A DNA stretch of 64,000 bases, from NCBI GenBank assembly GCA_963798455.1, contig CAWCTD010000004.1, forward strand, positions 930,001 through 994,000, given 5' to 3'. This DNA is from CAWCTD01 sp963798455. GTDB taxonomy: Bacteria > Acidobacteriota > Terriglobia > Bryobacterales > Bryobacteraceae. A model generated the notes under the pieces. That model was not told the origin of the DNA. It was given only the letters and a program-made list of their open reading frames with translations, and made no database searches. Both the position numbers and the translations under genes were made by a program. This document shows positions 16,490 to 26,506 of this stretch, piece by piece. The first letter of the stretch is position 1, and the number at the start of each line of letters is the position of its first letter.

Positions 16490-17551
16490 ATGACCAGAAG
16501 AGACGTAGTCAGGTTGGCCGCAGCCGTTCCCGCGGCTTTGGCAGCCGTGGCACCCGCCCCCGCGTCCCAAACGGTGACCAAGGGCAAGTGGCGCATGGGC
16601 GGAACATCCACCGCCTTCCAGGTCCGCGCCGCCCAACTCCGCGCCGCGGGAAAGCAGTTCGATCAACTGGAGCACTGCCACAGCCTCGGGATGGGCGGAG
16701 CCGAGGTAGCGCCGCCGTCATTTGAGCCGGCCGATATTAGAGCGTTCCGCACTAAAGTCGAATCCTATGGAATGTACCTGTCGGCCAACGGGCTCAGGAT
16801 GCCGAACGACAAGGCCGGTGTGCCGGCGTTCGAGAAGATCGTTCAGGGCTACGCGGAGGCCGGCGCCAAGGCGTCGCGCTGCCCGCAGACCCAACGCAGG
16901 TATGAACAATACAAGACCTTCGACGAATATCAGAAGGATTTCGCGCGGTGCAAGAGACAGGTGGAACTGGCCGAGCCCATTGCGCGGAAGTACAAGCTGA
17001 AGATCGGCGTCGAGAACCACAAAGGCCAGCGATTCGGCGAACTTGTCGATTGGATCAAGGGCATGAGCAGCGAGTGGGTCGGCATCTGCTTCGATATCGG
17101 CAACAACTACTCGCTGTGCGACGATCCCATGGAGTGGCTCCCCACGCTCGCTCCCCTCACTGTCAACGTACACATCAAGGACATGGGACTTGGCGACTAC
17201 AAGGATGGCTTTCTGCTGTCCGAGGTGCCTCTGGGTCAGGGCATCCTGGATATGGCGAAGATCGTGGACACGATTCGGGGCCTCCATCCGGACATGACCT
17301 TCGGTCTGGAGATGATCACCCGCGACCCGCTTCAGATTCCGGTGTATACGGAACAGTACTGGGAGACGTTCAAGGATCCTTCCAGCCCGCTACCAGGCCG
17401 CGACTTGGCGCATATCCTCAATCTCGTAAGGACCAAGGGCGTGAAGAGTCTGCAATACATCAGCAAGTTGAGCCCGGCGGAGCAATTGAAGGCGGAGGAC
17501 GACAACAACAACGCGTGCATCCAGTACGCCCGGGAGAACCTCGCACTGTAG
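16490..17551 (+). CDS. Tat-exported sugar phosphate isomerase/epimerase-like TIM-barrel protein
   Basis: The 353-residue protein belongs to the xylose isomerase-like TIM-barrel (AP endonuclease 2) family. A Tat-type leader (TRRDVVRLAAAVPAALAAVA) marks it for folded export. Metal-ligand-type residues are seen in KIGVENHKG (Glu/His), GICFDIGNN (Asp), VNVHIKDM (His, Asp) and FGLEMITRD (Glu), the usual order for this fold. Substrate is unknown; sugar or inositol isomerisation is the family's habit. A good ribosome-binding site (AAGGAGGAGG) precedes the ATG. It converges with the GH97 gene, pointing to extracytoplasmic sugar processing. Confidence 0.85.
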   Translation: MTRRDVVRLAAAVPAALAAVAPAPASQTVTKGKWRMGGTSTAFQVRAAQLRAAGKQFDQLEHCHSLGMGGAEVAPPSFEPADIRAFRTKVESYGMYLSANGLRMPNDKAGVPAFEKIVQGYAEAGAKASRCPQTQRRYEQYKTFDEYQKDFARCKRQVELAEPIARKYKLKIGVENHKGQRFGELVDWIKGMSSEWVGICFDIGNNYSLCDDPMEWLPTLAPLTVNVHIKDMGLGDYKDGFLLSEVPLGQGILDMAKIVDTIRGLHPDMTFGLEMITRDPLQIPVYTEQYWETFKDPSSPLPGRDLAHILNLVRTKGVKSLQYISKLSPAEQLKAEDDNNNACIQYARENLAL

Positions 17552-17616
17552 TCCGCTCAGAACTCAAAATCGCGCTGCGCCCGTGGGCTCGGGCGAATCC
17601 GGAGCTCCGGCTTCCG

Positions 17617-19518
17617 CTATCTCTTGAGCATTGCGACAAAGCCGCCGCCGGAACGCAGATCGACCCAGAGCGAGTCGCTTGCCCCAAGCGTGACGTGCTC
17701 GACCTTGAGTGCCGCCGGCTCGCCTGTATCGCGAAGGAGCGTGGCGAGATAGCTGACGCCGCGTCCGCCTGGCTGTTGTGGGCCTCTGAGGAAAGAGGAG
17801 AGATCGATGCGCACGTTCCGCGCCGTGGGGCCGTTCGTAATCGCCAGGAACCACGTGTTCCCGCTGCGCCGGGCGAAGGCCGCGACTTCCCGGATTTCGG
17901 AGACCGGCAGAACGACGGTCTCATCCCAGTAGCTGGGGATGCTCTTCAGTACGTCCACGGACGGGTTCGTCAGCATATGCGCTGGGTGCGCCACATAGAC
18001 CAGCAGCGGAGACTGGAGGATGACGGCATTGGCGACCTGGTGCGCCCACGTGGTATCGGCGATACGCGCGCCAAAGTGCGTCGGCGTGTAGTCGCCCATT
18101 CCGGCCAGCATGCGGGTGAACGGCAGGACGACATCGTGCTGCGCGTACGGCGGAAAGAACTCCATGCCGCGGATGCCTTCGATGCCAACGATGTTTGGAT
18201 AGGTTCGCTCCAGACCCGTGGGCTTGTTGGCTCCATGAAAGTCAACCAGCAGTTTGTGCTCCGCGGCCGCTTTCGCCAGCATCTCGTAGAGATCGATGAC
18301 CTCTTTGTTCTCGTGGTCGAAGAAGTCGATCTTCAGCCCTGCTATGCCGACGCGGTTGCATAGCTCGAGATGCTGCTCGAGGGCCTTCGGGTCCTGGAGC
18401 ATGGAGCGGATGCTCCACACGAAGAGCTTCACCCCACGCTCGCGCGAGTAATCCACGACATCCTTCAACTGCGCCTCGGACCAGCTCCGCCAGAAGTTCT
18501 CCATCACAATGTATTCGAATCCCAGTTGCGAACCGAGCCGCACCATCTCTTTCTGCCCTTCGACTGTCCCATCCATGCCGTCGAGATAGCTCCAGACCGC
18601 CCGGCCCGGCTTGATCCAGTCGGTCTTGAGACCGTTCGGGAAGAGTTTGGGATCGGGAGGCGGCGCCACGTTGTGCACGATATCGCAGTTGAACAGGGTA
18701 TTCAGGTCCGGGCCGATCATCACGATTCTCCATGGCGTGGTGATGGGGCCGTTGATAACCGCCGGATGGCTAAGGCGCTCCACGTCCTTGGCGTATCGCG
18801 AGCGGAACCCGAAGCTCGGGGGCTCGGAGTGGCCTAACCTGGCGTGCAGCGCCTGGGCGGCATCGGCCTGGAAAACCATGCCGCTGTAGTTGACCAGCGC
18901 GCCCTCCGTGATGGAAGCGTACGCGCTCTTGTCGCGCAGCACGAAGGTAAACGGGGGGTGCGTCCATTCGCCGTCCATCATGCCCTCGATCGTGTTGGTC
19001 GTGGTTCGCCACGGATAGACCCCTTCGTAGCCGGATACGTAGTTCTGCGGCGCGATCACGCTCCCCGCTGGAACACGGAACACGGTGGCCTCGTCGGGCG
19101 TCCGGGCGCCCTGACCCGGCACCAGGTGACGGAACGCGACGCCGTCGTTGTATGCCCGGATTTCCAGCGTGTAGGACGTTCCCGTTTTCGGATGCGTCAG
19201 GGCCACTTTGGCGCCGTTGCAGTTGTTTACCGCGGTGGAGTGCGGGCCGTACCAAGGGTAGGTTTCGTTGACGCTGTAGCTCGCCGCCGTCCCGATCATG
19301 GCCCCGTCGGCGAGATCCACGCGGTCCACCACCATGCCCGGCGGGGATGGATCGATGACGTTCTTCGAGTTGAACGTGACCGTGTATTGGAGGTGGCCCT
19401 GGGCGCCCGACGACAGCACAAACCGCACGTGGCCATCCGGGCCGGCCACTGTCACGTCCGCCGCTGCGGGGAGGGACAGACAGAAGAGGGCTAATGGATA
19501 CAGAATGGATGCCTTCAT
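17617..19518 (-). CDS. Secreted glycoside hydrolase family 97 (alpha-galactosidase/glucosidase type)
   Basis: This 633-residue enzyme has a signal peptide (ASILYPLALFCLSLPAAA), an N-terminal beta-sandwich (VAGPDGHVRFVLSS, about 25-270), the catalytic barrel (KPGRAVWSYLDGMDGTVEGQ; FEYIVMENFW; GLKIDFFDHEN) and a C-terminal beta-domain after about 520. The Asp of LKIDFFDHE lies where the nucleophile of the retaining GH97 alpha-galactosidase branch is found, so a retaining mechanism is more likely than the inverting SusB type. That assignment is inferred from the motif. It should act in the periplasm on alpha-linked sugars, next to the TonB receptor and isomerase genes. Confidence 0.9.
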   Translation of the reverse strand: MKASILYPLALFCLSLPAAADVTVAGPDGHVRFVLSSGAQGHLQYTVTFNSKNVIDPSPPGMVVDRVDLADGAMIGTAASYSVNETYPWYGPHSTAVNNCNGAKVALTHPKTGTSYTLEIRAYNDGVAFRHLVPGQGARTPDEATVFRVPAGSVIAPQNYVSGYEGVYPWRTTTNTIEGMMDGEWTHPPFTFVLRDKSAYASITEGALVNYSGMVFQADAAQALHARLGHSEPPSFGFRSRYAKDVERLSHPAVINGPITTPWRIVMIGPDLNTLFNCDIVHNVAPPPDPKLFPNGLKTDWIKPGRAVWSYLDGMDGTVEGQKEMVRLGSQLGFEYIVMENFWRSWSEAQLKDVVDYSRERGVKLFVWSIRSMLQDPKALEQHLELCNRVGIAGLKIDFFDHENKEVIDLYEMLAKAAAEHKLLVDFHGANKPTGLERTYPNIVGIEGIRGMEFFPPYAQHDVVLPFTRMLAGMGDYTPTHFGARIADTTWAHQVANAVILQSPLLVYVAHPAHMLTNPSVDVLKSIPSYWDETVVLPVSEIREVAAFARRSGNTWFLAITNGPTARNVRIDLSSFLRGPQQPGGRGVSYLATLLRDTGEPAALKVEHVTLGASDSLWVDLRSGGGFVAMLKR

Positions 19519-19686
19519 TGCGTTTCCCTTGAGCCGGACGGGCCGCGATGCGACATCGCGACAGGACTCGCCTCATTGTAGTTCGATTCAGCGAACCGGG
19601 ACGAGCCGCATGGCGCCACTGCGGCAAGTGGTATCATCTCTTGCTGAACCGCTCCTCTGACATGCTGAGCGCTTGAGGTTTTGAAG

Positions 19687-20391
19687 ATGGCTCGTTGGCG
19701 CCGCGAATCAGGCTTGCCGTCCGTACGCACGGTTCCCCGCGCAGGCCCCCGAGGGCATTTCCCGCCAGGTTTCGATCCGATCCGCATACTGATCGCCGAC
19801 GATCATCCGGTGGTGTGTTTCGGAATCAAGGCCATTCTCCGCACGCAGTCCAACATGGTGGCCGTTGGGGAGGCCCATAACGGCCGCGATGCGGTGGCGC
19901 TCTTCCGCAAGTGCAGGCCCGATGTCACGCTGATGGATCTTCGGATGCCCGTGATGGGCGGGATCGAGGCGATCCGGGCGATTCGCCAAGAGGACGCCGC
20001 GAGCCGGATCGTCGTGCTGGCCGATTGCCTCGAAGACGAAGAGATCCGCTGGGCTCTCGCATCGGGGGTGCAGGCGTGCGTCCTGAAGGACATGTCGCAC
20101 AAGGAACTGCTCGAAGCCATACGGGCTGTCCATGCGGGCCGCCAGTATCTGCCGCGTCCGGTTCTGCAACGGCTCAGGGGACAGCCGCAGGGCTCGGCCC
20201 TGAGTCCTCGCGAAGTCGACATCCTGCAATTGATCGGGAAGGCCATGAACAATGCCCAGATCGCGAGCGCCTTGGATCTCACGGTGGGCACGGTAAAGTG
20301 GCACATGAACAGCATTCTTCGTAAGCTCGATGCCAACGACCGGACGCAGGCCCTGGTCGCGGCACTCAAGCGGGACATCGTTCAGATATGA
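19687..20391 (+). CDS. NarL/LuxR-type response regulator, orphan
   Basis: A receiver domain (about 30-145) shows the acidic pair in IADDHPVV, the phospho-acceptor Asp in VTLMDLRMPVMGG and the Lys of CVLKDMSHKEL. A LuxR-type helix-turn-helix follows (ALSPREVDILQLIGKAMNNA; IASALDLTVGTVKWHMNSIL). The position normally held by Thr or Ser after the fourth strand is Ala here (RIVVLADCLED), so signalling by phosphorylation may be altered. No sensor kinase lies next to it. An extra N-terminal 30 residues (ARWRRESGLPS) precede the domain; no later start codon fits. It stands between GH97 and the 20459 gene and may control sugar-use genes. Confidence 0.87.
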   Translation: MARWRRESGLPSVRTVPRAGPRGHFPPGFDPIRILIADDHPVVCFGIKAILRTQSNMVAVGEAHNGRDAVALFRKCRPDVTLMDLRMPVMGGIEAIRAIRQEDAASRIVVLADCLEDEEIRWALASGVQACVLKDMSHKELLEAIRAVHAGRQYLPRPVLQRLRGQPQGSALSPREVDILQLIGKAMNNAQIASALDLTVGTVKWHMNSILRKLDANDRTQALVAALKRDIVQI

Positions 20392-20458
20392 TTCGCTCAC
20401 ATGAGCGCCGGGTGCCCTCGACCGGCTACGCGCTCATGCGAGGCACTGGGGGTAGACC

Positions 20459-21545
20459 ATGACGAAAGCTCTCATAGTCCTGTGGCTGTGGGCCGCGGTG
20501 CTGCTCGCTCAACCGGCGCCGCCCGCCGCCGCAAAGCCGGCTAGCATCGTGCTGGCCAACGACAAACTCGAACTGACGATCGGCATCGGCGGCGCCAGGT
20601 TCTCCAAACTCCTGCTCCGCGACGGGGAACCGCTGAGCCCGCTTGCGACGATGGGTCATTTCCTCGCACTCGACGGTTTCGGGACGCCTTCCGCCGAAGA
20701 GCGGGCCGCGGGAATGCCCGGCCACGGGGAGGCCAACCGGACTCAGGCGAAGGTGATCGCCAGCCAGGAGTCCGGGCCGGTGCGCTCCGTCACCCTGCAA
20801 CTCTGGTTCCCGCTGGCTCAGGAAACCCTCACGCGCACCGTGGAAATGGCGGACGGCGAGAATGTCGTCTACGTCACCAGCGAACTGGAGAGCGCGCTCG
20901 CCATCGACCGGCCGGTTTCCTGGGCCGAACACGCCACCCTGGGGCCGCCGTATCTGGAGCCGGGCAAGATCACGATCGACATGCCGGCAACGCGGTGCCG
21001 CGTGCGCGCCGAGAAGGCCGGCTCCACGGGAAAACTGGCCTATCTCAAGGATTTTGACTGGCCGATGGCGCCGCTGACCAAGGGAGGCGCCGTGAGCCTG
21101 CTGGCCGTCCCGGCTGGTGAGAACGTCTCTCGATCTGGCCAGTTGCCTGATCAATCCCGCCAGAACGTACGGCTATGTCACGGCCCTTCGCACCGACAAG
21201 CAGCTAATCTTCGGCTACGTGTTCCGGCGCGAGGATTATCCGTGGCTGATGAGCTGGATGAACTACTCGGGCGACGCCCGCGCCGCGCGCGGGATCGAGT
21301 TCTCGACCCAGCCCTTCGATGTCTCGCACCGGGAGACGGTGGACGCGCACGAGATGTTCGGTGCGCCAACCTACAAGTGGCTGCCAGCCAAGTCCAAGAT
21401 CCGGACACGGTTCCTGTTCTTCTACACGAAGATTCCCGCCGACTTCACCGAGGTAGCCGATGTGCTTCTGGAGGATGGCCAGGTGAAGATCAAGGACGCG
21501 TCCGGGAAGACAGTCGCCTTGAGCGCTGGTCAGGGTCTTCGGTAG
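20459..21545 (+). CDS. Exported protein of unknown function, galactose-mutarotase-like, one frameshift
   Basis: A signal peptide (KALIVLWLWAAVLLAQPAPP) precedes a beta-rich protein of about 361 residues with SIVLANDKLELTIGIGGARF and GHFLALDGFG, reminiscent of the galactose-mutarotase fold; no named family is certain. The frame shifts at 21125: GAG AAC G TCT CTC has an extra G. The relic at 16273-16380, which reads PAGETSLDLESCL without interruption, supports this correction. The second part (RTYGYVTALRTDKQLIFGYV; FRREDYPWLMSWMNYSG) ends at 21545. The conserved sequence on both sides suggests a sequence error. Confidence 0.75.
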
Positions 21546-21728
21546 CCGCCCGAGGGCCCCTCGAAAAACGCGCCCCCCCTATCTCCGGTTAGGCGCAATC
21601 AGCGGGGTATTGGTGTAGACTTTTTCACGAGCTAGGTGAGGTCGCGGTCAGGGGCTGGTGGGGGCACTTCCCCCGCAAGTCTAGTACCGTCGAATCACAC
21701 CTGCGAATTGACATCATAGGAGATTCGA

Positions 21729-24700
21729 ATGCTTTCCAGAAGACGCAAGGGTTCTCTCTGTTGTCGCAGTCGGGAAGTCGCCTTGATGGCCGCGTTGATT
21801 CTGGTTCTGGCCGTGGCTGCCTGGTCGCAGACTCTGACCAGCACCATCTTGGGCACGGTCGTCGATGCCCAGGGCAGCCTCATCGTCGGCGCCAGCGTCA
21901 CCGTGATTAGTGAAGGCACGGGTGAGCAGAGGCAGGCGACCACGGACGCGACCGGGGGCTTCAGTTTCCCCGGGTTGCAGCCCGGCAACTATACGCTTAG
22001 GGTCGAAAGCAAAGGCTTTCAGATCTACCAGAGAAAGGGCATCGTCCTCACGGCATCCCAGCGGCTGCCGGTCGGCAACATTCAGATGACCGTGGGTTCG
22101 GTCTCGGAGACGGTCACGGTAACGGCGGAAGCCGCTGTAGTTTCAACAGCCAGCGCCGAGGGCTCCGCCGACCTGAACTCCCGCCAGATAGACACCATCG
22201 CACAGCGCGGCCGGAACGTCGCCAGCTATCTAACCCTCCTTCCTGGCGTCAGCACATCGGCCCTGGAAAACGAGGCGTTAAACACGCAGGAAATTGGCTC
22301 GGTGCTCCCCAATGTCGGCGGTATCCGCAATACCTCCATCAGTATCGGCATGGATGGCATGAGCGGTCAGGACAACGGCACGTCGAGCACCTACACCACA
22401 TCAGAGAGCCCGGAGTCCGTGGCGGAAGTGAAAGTCCTGCTCAACAACTACCAGGCCGAATACGGCCGTAATGGCGGCGCGGTCATCAACCTGATCAGCA
22501 AGAGTGGGACGATGCAATACCACGGCTCGGGCTACTGGTACAAGCGCCATGAGATGTTCAATGCTCAAAACTTCTTCAACAACGCCGGCGGCATCGCCAA
22601 GCCGAGATACCGCTATATCACCGGGGGCTTCACCCTGGGCGGGCCGGTCAGCATCCCCGGAGTTTTCAACAAGAGCAAAGAGAAGCTCTTCTTCTTCTTC
22701 AATTTCGAGACCAACCCGAGCAAGGAGCCTCAGCCTATCGTCCGGCGCACGATGCCGACCGCCCTGGAAATCGGCGGCGACTTCTCCAAGTCGCTGGACC
22801 AGAGCGGGAAGCTGTTCACGATTAAAGACCCGACCACCGGCGCGCCCTTCTCGGGGAACCTTATTCCCGCCAACCGTCTCAACTCCAGCGGACAGGCGCT
22901 GCTCAAGATCCTGCCGCAGCCGAACCGTCTAGACAGGGCTGTCACCCTGGGCGCCTATAACTACGAGTACCAGGACCTGTATAATTTCGGCAGGACCACA
23001 GAGCTGTTCAAGATCGACTACCACCCGACGAGCAGCGACTCCTTCTTCTTCCGTGGCACGAACTGGGATTCGTCGAGGACCGGCAACGTTACCTCATCAG
23101 GCGCGTACCAGTTCGCCGTGCTCTCGAATATCTACTACAACAAGCACGGGGTTCTGAATTACACCCGCGTGGTGAGCCCGACCATGGTGAACGATCTCAA
23201 CTTCGGCTTCCGCCGCCCGCAAGAAAGACTCAATCTTTCCGACTCGGACCCAGCGGCGAAGGTGCTGAAGCGTTCCCAGATGGGGTTTACGGCGGGACAG
23301 TGGCACCCCGAAATCAATCCGGACGGCATTATCCCTCAGGCGGGGTTCAGCGGCGTGGCGAACGCCCCCGACTTTGGCAACTTCTACTGGTACCGTGTGC
23401 CGCAGAAGGAAGACGACATCAACTTGAGCCTCTCCGACGGCTACACCATCCTCCGGGCCAAGCACACCTTCAAAGTTGGCATGTACTTCGAGAAGGACCG
23501 GATCGAGTCGGGCTTTGGCATGGGAACCATCTGGAACGGCTATTTCAGCTTCGGGGTGGATACCAACAACCCTCTCGAGTCCGGAAATCCGTACTCCAAT
23601 GCTGTCCTTGGCAACTTCAACAACTACCAGGAAGCCACGAACCGCACCAAGCCTGGCGCCACCGCCATCAATTTTGACTGGTACGTGCAGGATTCCTGGA
23701 AGGTCACCCGAAGGCTGACCCTGGAAATCGGACTGCGCACCGCGTACTACACGCCGTGGTACCAGTGGGATGGCCAGAACACGGCTTGGGCGCTCCAGCG
23801 CTTCGACCCGTCCAAGGTGCCCCTGCTCTATCGGCCCGGCTGCCTGGGGGCTAGCCCGTGCAGCGGAGCCAGCCGGGTGGCGGTGAACCCGATAACGGGC
23901 CAGACCACGTTTGCCCCCTTGATCGGTGGAATCGTCCCCGGCTCGGGCAATCCCGGCAACGGTTTTGTGACCACCAGAGACGGCAACTACCCGGTGGGTT
24001 TCTACGAGAAATCCGGTGAACTCCTCCAGCCACGCTTCGGCTTTGCCTGGGATGTCTTCGGAAACGGAAAGACGGCCTTGCGCGGAGGCTTTGCGAAGTT
24101 CAACCAGCTTTTGCGCTACGAGCCGCAATCGGCCGGGCCGCCGATCTCTTATACTCCACAGTTGTATTACGGCAACCTGGGCTCGTTCCTGAACGCCAGC
24201 GGAACGCTGTTCCCAGGAACCGCCCTCGCCTACGACAGGTACATGAAGGCGCCCAACTACTACAACATCACTTTGGGCGTTCAACGTAACCTCGGACTCG
24301 GTACAGTGCTGGACGTAAAGTATGTTGGCACACTAGGACGCAACCTGGGATCGACGGTCAACATCAATCAACTTCCTTACGGCATTCGCTTCCTTCCCCA
24401 GAACCAGGATTCGACGAATAACAAGCCCCTTAGTGACGCTTTCCTACGGCCCTATCAGGGCTTGGGAAATATCACCTACAGGGACTCCAGCGGCAGCTCC
24501 AATTACCATGCGATGCAGGCGACCGCGAACCGGCAGATCGCCAGGGGACTACAGTTCGGCGTGTCCTACACCTATGGGAAAGTCATGGACTATGGCACCT
24601 CCATGCCAACGTATAACTCGAGGCGGACATGGGCCTACGGAAAGGCCACTTACGACCAGACTCACGCGCTCGTCATCAACTACACCTATGACCTGCCACG

Positions 24701-25223
24701 CTTCAGCCGGGGCTGGGAGAATCCAGTGACCAAGCTTGCACTTGACAACTGGCAGGTCTCCGGAGTCACCACCTTCGCCAGCGGCACCCCGCAAGGCATC
24801 TCCCTGAGCACAACCACCGGGGTGGACCTCACGGGCGGCGGTGATGGCCAGCGCGTGATCATCACGGGCGACCCGAGGCTGTCACACGGCGACCGCACCG
24901 TCGACCACATATTCAACACGTCCGTCTTCGCCCTGCCGGGCAAGGGTGATCGAGGCAACGCGCCGCCGGACGTTTTCCGCGGCCCTGGCCAGAACAACTT
25001 CGACATGACTCTGTTCAAGAGCATCCCGATCAAGAGCGAGCAACGGCGTCTGACACTGCGGTGGGAGATCTACAACCTGCTCAACCACCCCAATTTCACT
25101 AGCGTGGACAACACCGTCCGGTATGACCCAGCTACAGGAGCGCAGACCAACGCCCGGTTTGGCCGGGCTATCGCCGCGCGTCAGCCTCGGGTAATGCAGG
25201 CGTCGATCAAATTCACCTTCTGA
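21729..25223 (+). CDS. TonB-dependent receptor, Oar-like, with carboxypeptidase-type N-domain
   Basis: The 1164-residue outer-membrane protein starts with a leader (MAALILVLAVAAWSQ), then a carboxypeptidase regulatory-like domain (GTVVDAQGSLIVGASVTVIS, about 45-130). A plug follows (SRQIDTIAQRGRNVASYLTL; YQAEYGRNGGAVINLISKSG), then a long beta-barrel with many aromatic pairs, ending in Phe (ASIKFTF), the usual barrel-assembly signal. Acidobacteria carry many such receptors for uptake of large nutrients, probably sugars given the neighbours; the substrate is not readable. AGGAG lies seven bases before the ATG. A strong hairpin follows the stop. Confidence 0.92.
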   Translation: MLSRRRKGSLCCRSREVALMAALILVLAVAAWSQTLTSTILGTVVDAQGSLIVGASVTVISEGTGEQRQATTDATGGFSFPGLQPGNYTLRVESKGFQIYQRKGIVLTASQRLPVGNIQMTVGSVSETVTVTAEAAVVSTASAEGSADLNSRQIDTIAQRGRNVASYLTLLPGVSTSALENEALNTQEIGSVLPNVGGIRNTSISIGMDGMSGQDNGTSSTYTTSESPESVAEVKVLLNNYQAEYGRNGGAVINLISKSGTMQYHGSGYWYKRHEMFNAQNFFNNAGGIAKPRYRYITGGFTLGGPVSIPGVFNKSKEKLFFFFNFETNPSKEPQPIVRRTMPTALEIGGDFSKSLDQSGKLFTIKDPTTGAPFSGNLIPANRLNSSGQALLKILPQPNRLDRAVTLGAYNYEYQDLYNFGRTTELFKIDYHPTSSDSFFFRGTNWDSSRTGNVTSSGAYQFAVLSNIYYNKHGVLNYTRVVSPTMVNDLNFGFRRPQERLNLSDSDPAAKVLKRSQMGFTAGQWHPEINPDGIIPQAGFSGVANAPDFGNFYWYRVPQKEDDINLSLSDGYTILRAKHTFKVGMYFEKDRIESGFGMGTIWNGYFSFGVDTNNPLESGNPYSNAVLGNFNNYQEATNRTKPGATAINFDWYVQDSWKVTRRLTLEIGLRTAYYTPWYQWDGQNTAWALQRFDPSKVPLLYRPGCLGASPCSGASRVAVNPITGQTTFAPLIGGIVPGSGNPGNGFVTTRDGNYPVGFYEKSGELLQPRFGFAWDVFGNGKTALRGGFAKFNQLLRYEPQSAGPPISYTPQLYYGNLGSFLNASGTLFPGTALAYDRYMKAPNYYNITLGVQRNLGLGTVLDVKYVGTLGRNLGSTVNINQLPYGIRFLPQNQDSTNNKPLSDAFLRPYQGLGNITYRDSSGSSNYHAMQATANRQIARGLQFGVSYTYGKVMDYGTSMPTYNSRRTWAYGKATYDQTHALVINYTYDLPRFSRGWENPVTKLALDNWQVSGVTTFASGTPQGISLSTTTGVDLTGGGDGQRVIITGDPRLSHGDRTVDHIFNTSVFALPGKGDRGNAPPDVFRGPGQNNFDMTLFKSIPIKSEQRRLTLRWEIYNLLNHPNFTSVDNTVRYDPATGAQTNARFGRAIAARQPRVMQASIKFTF

Positions 25224-25244
25224 GACCGTCATTCTGAGATCCGC

Positions 25245-25275
25245 CCGGCGCTGGCTGGCCAGCCACCAGCGCCGG
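25245..25275 (+). terminator. Perfect 10-bp hairpin after the TonB receptor gene
   Basis: CCGGCGCTGG at 25245-25254 pairs with CCAGCGCCGG at 25266-25275; the loop CTGGCCAGCCA contains a further small palindrome. It starts 22 bases after the stop. There is no U-tract, so termination may need Rho or the hairpin may protect the 3' end. Confidence 0.55.
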
Positions 25276-25351
25276 ACTCCTCCGCGGATTGGGGGATAAT
25301 TATGGACTCACCCCCTGGCGGGGTGCCACACAGTACATAAGGGAGATTGAT

Positions 25352-26473
25352 ATGCATCGACGCGACTTTTTGGCGGCGGCTGCCGCAACGGCGATGTCGG
25401 CGGTGGCCCCGGCCGGAGCTGTGGCCGCTGCGGCAACCAACGAAGAGTGGAGAAACAAGCAGCCCGGCATGACGTACCGCCGGCTTGGCCGTACCGGCTT
25501 CATGGTTTCAAGGATGGGCATCGGCGGCGACGATGTCGCCCCCGACAACAACGATTACGTTCTGTACGGCATGGACCTGGGGATCAACTATTTCGATACG
25601 GCGCCCCACTACAACGGCGGGCGCAGCGAACCCGGCTATGCCGCCATTCATAAACTGCGGGGGCGGCAGAATGTCTTCCAGTCGACCAAGGTGAACGTAT
25701 TTCCCAATCGCACGCGGGTGTGGCAGGCCATATTCAAAAGTCTGCCCGAGTCGGAGCAGATGCAGATACGCAACCGGGTGAGCGAGGAAATCGAGCGCCG
25801 GGGCATAGAGAACCCGGACTACCTGGGGCCCTATTTCACCGGGCAGCAGGCGGGATTGCGCGCCGCCATGGCCGCCAACATCATGATTGAGAAGTACAGG
25901 GACAAGGTGGACGCCCAGAAGGAGTACAAGCAGTACATCATCAATTCGGTGGAAGGCAGCCTGAAGACGTTTGGGACCGACTACCTGGACCTCGTCCTGA
26001 TGCGGGGTGTCGAGACGCCCTACGAAATCAAGAACACCCCCGAGGTTTTCGAGGCCTTCGAGCAACTCAAGAAGCAGGGCAAGGCGCGGTTCCTGGGTTT
26101 CTCGGCGCACACGGATCCGGCGTGCATCCTGGATGCGGCCATCGACACCGGCGTGTATTCGACCTGCCTGATCGCCTACCACTTTCTCGACGACAAATGG
26201 GTGGCTCCCATTCTGGAGAAGGCCAAGAAGGCGGACTACGGGGTGATGTCGATGAAGTCCGCCCGGGTGATCATGAACCCTGTAAATCGCAGGCAATTGC
26301 TGCCCGAGCGGGTCAAGGCCCTGAACGAGTTGGTGCCGGGCGACAAGACGCCTCATCAGAAAGGATTCTGGTGGGCGCTGCAACAGCCCAATCTGACCGG
26401 CGTCGTGGCGGGCATCACCAACATGGACATGGCCAAAGAGGACTTCCCTCTGGCCCTGGAGAAGAAGTCGTAG
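25352..26473 (+). CDS. Tat-exported aldo/keto reductase family protein
   Basis: The 373-residue protein begins with a Tat leader (HRRDFLAAAAATAMSAVAPA). The aldo/keto reductase barrel starts at RRLGRTGFMVSRMGIGG; GINYFDTAPHYNGGRSE holds the catalytic Asp and Tyr, the STKVN strand has the Lys, and GFSAHTDPACI replaces the usual His region. A long insertion (about residues 130-200) is typical of the exported acidobacterial group. How an NADPH-type enzyme works outside the cytoplasm is unclear; the cofactor may be loaded before export. The ATG at 25352 follows GGGAG. The next gene starts 33 bases on, so they may be co-transcribed. Confidence 0.88.
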   Translation: MHRRDFLAAAAATAMSAVAPAGAVAAAATNEEWRNKQPGMTYRRLGRTGFMVSRMGIGGDDVAPDNNDYVLYGMDLGINYFDTAPHYNGGRSEPGYAAIHKLRGRQNVFQSTKVNVFPNRTRVWQAIFKSLPESEQMQIRNRVSEEIERRGIENPDYLGPYFTGQQAGLRAAMAANIMIEKYRDKVDAQKEYKQYIINSVEGSLKTFGTDYLDLVLMRGVETPYEIKNTPEVFEAFEQLKKQGKARFLGFSAHTDPACILDAAIDTGVYSTCLIAYHFLDDKWVAPILEKAKKADYGVMSMKSARVIMNPVNRRQLLPERVKALNELVPGDKTPHQKGFWWALQQPNLTGVVAGITNMDMAKEDFPLALEKKS

Positions 26474-26506
26474 CGCGCATCGAGACACGGGCGGAGCGAA
26501 TGAGAA

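Noticed and set aside
16948..18363. 471-codon plus-strand frame across the isomerase and GH97 genes
   Set aside because: Antisense to GH97 and out of frame in the isomerase, both clearly coding in other frames.
21551..21563. Terminator hairpin CGAGG-GCC-CCTCG after the 20459 gene
   Set aside because: The stem is only five pairs with a three-base loop and is followed by A and not T; too weak to list.
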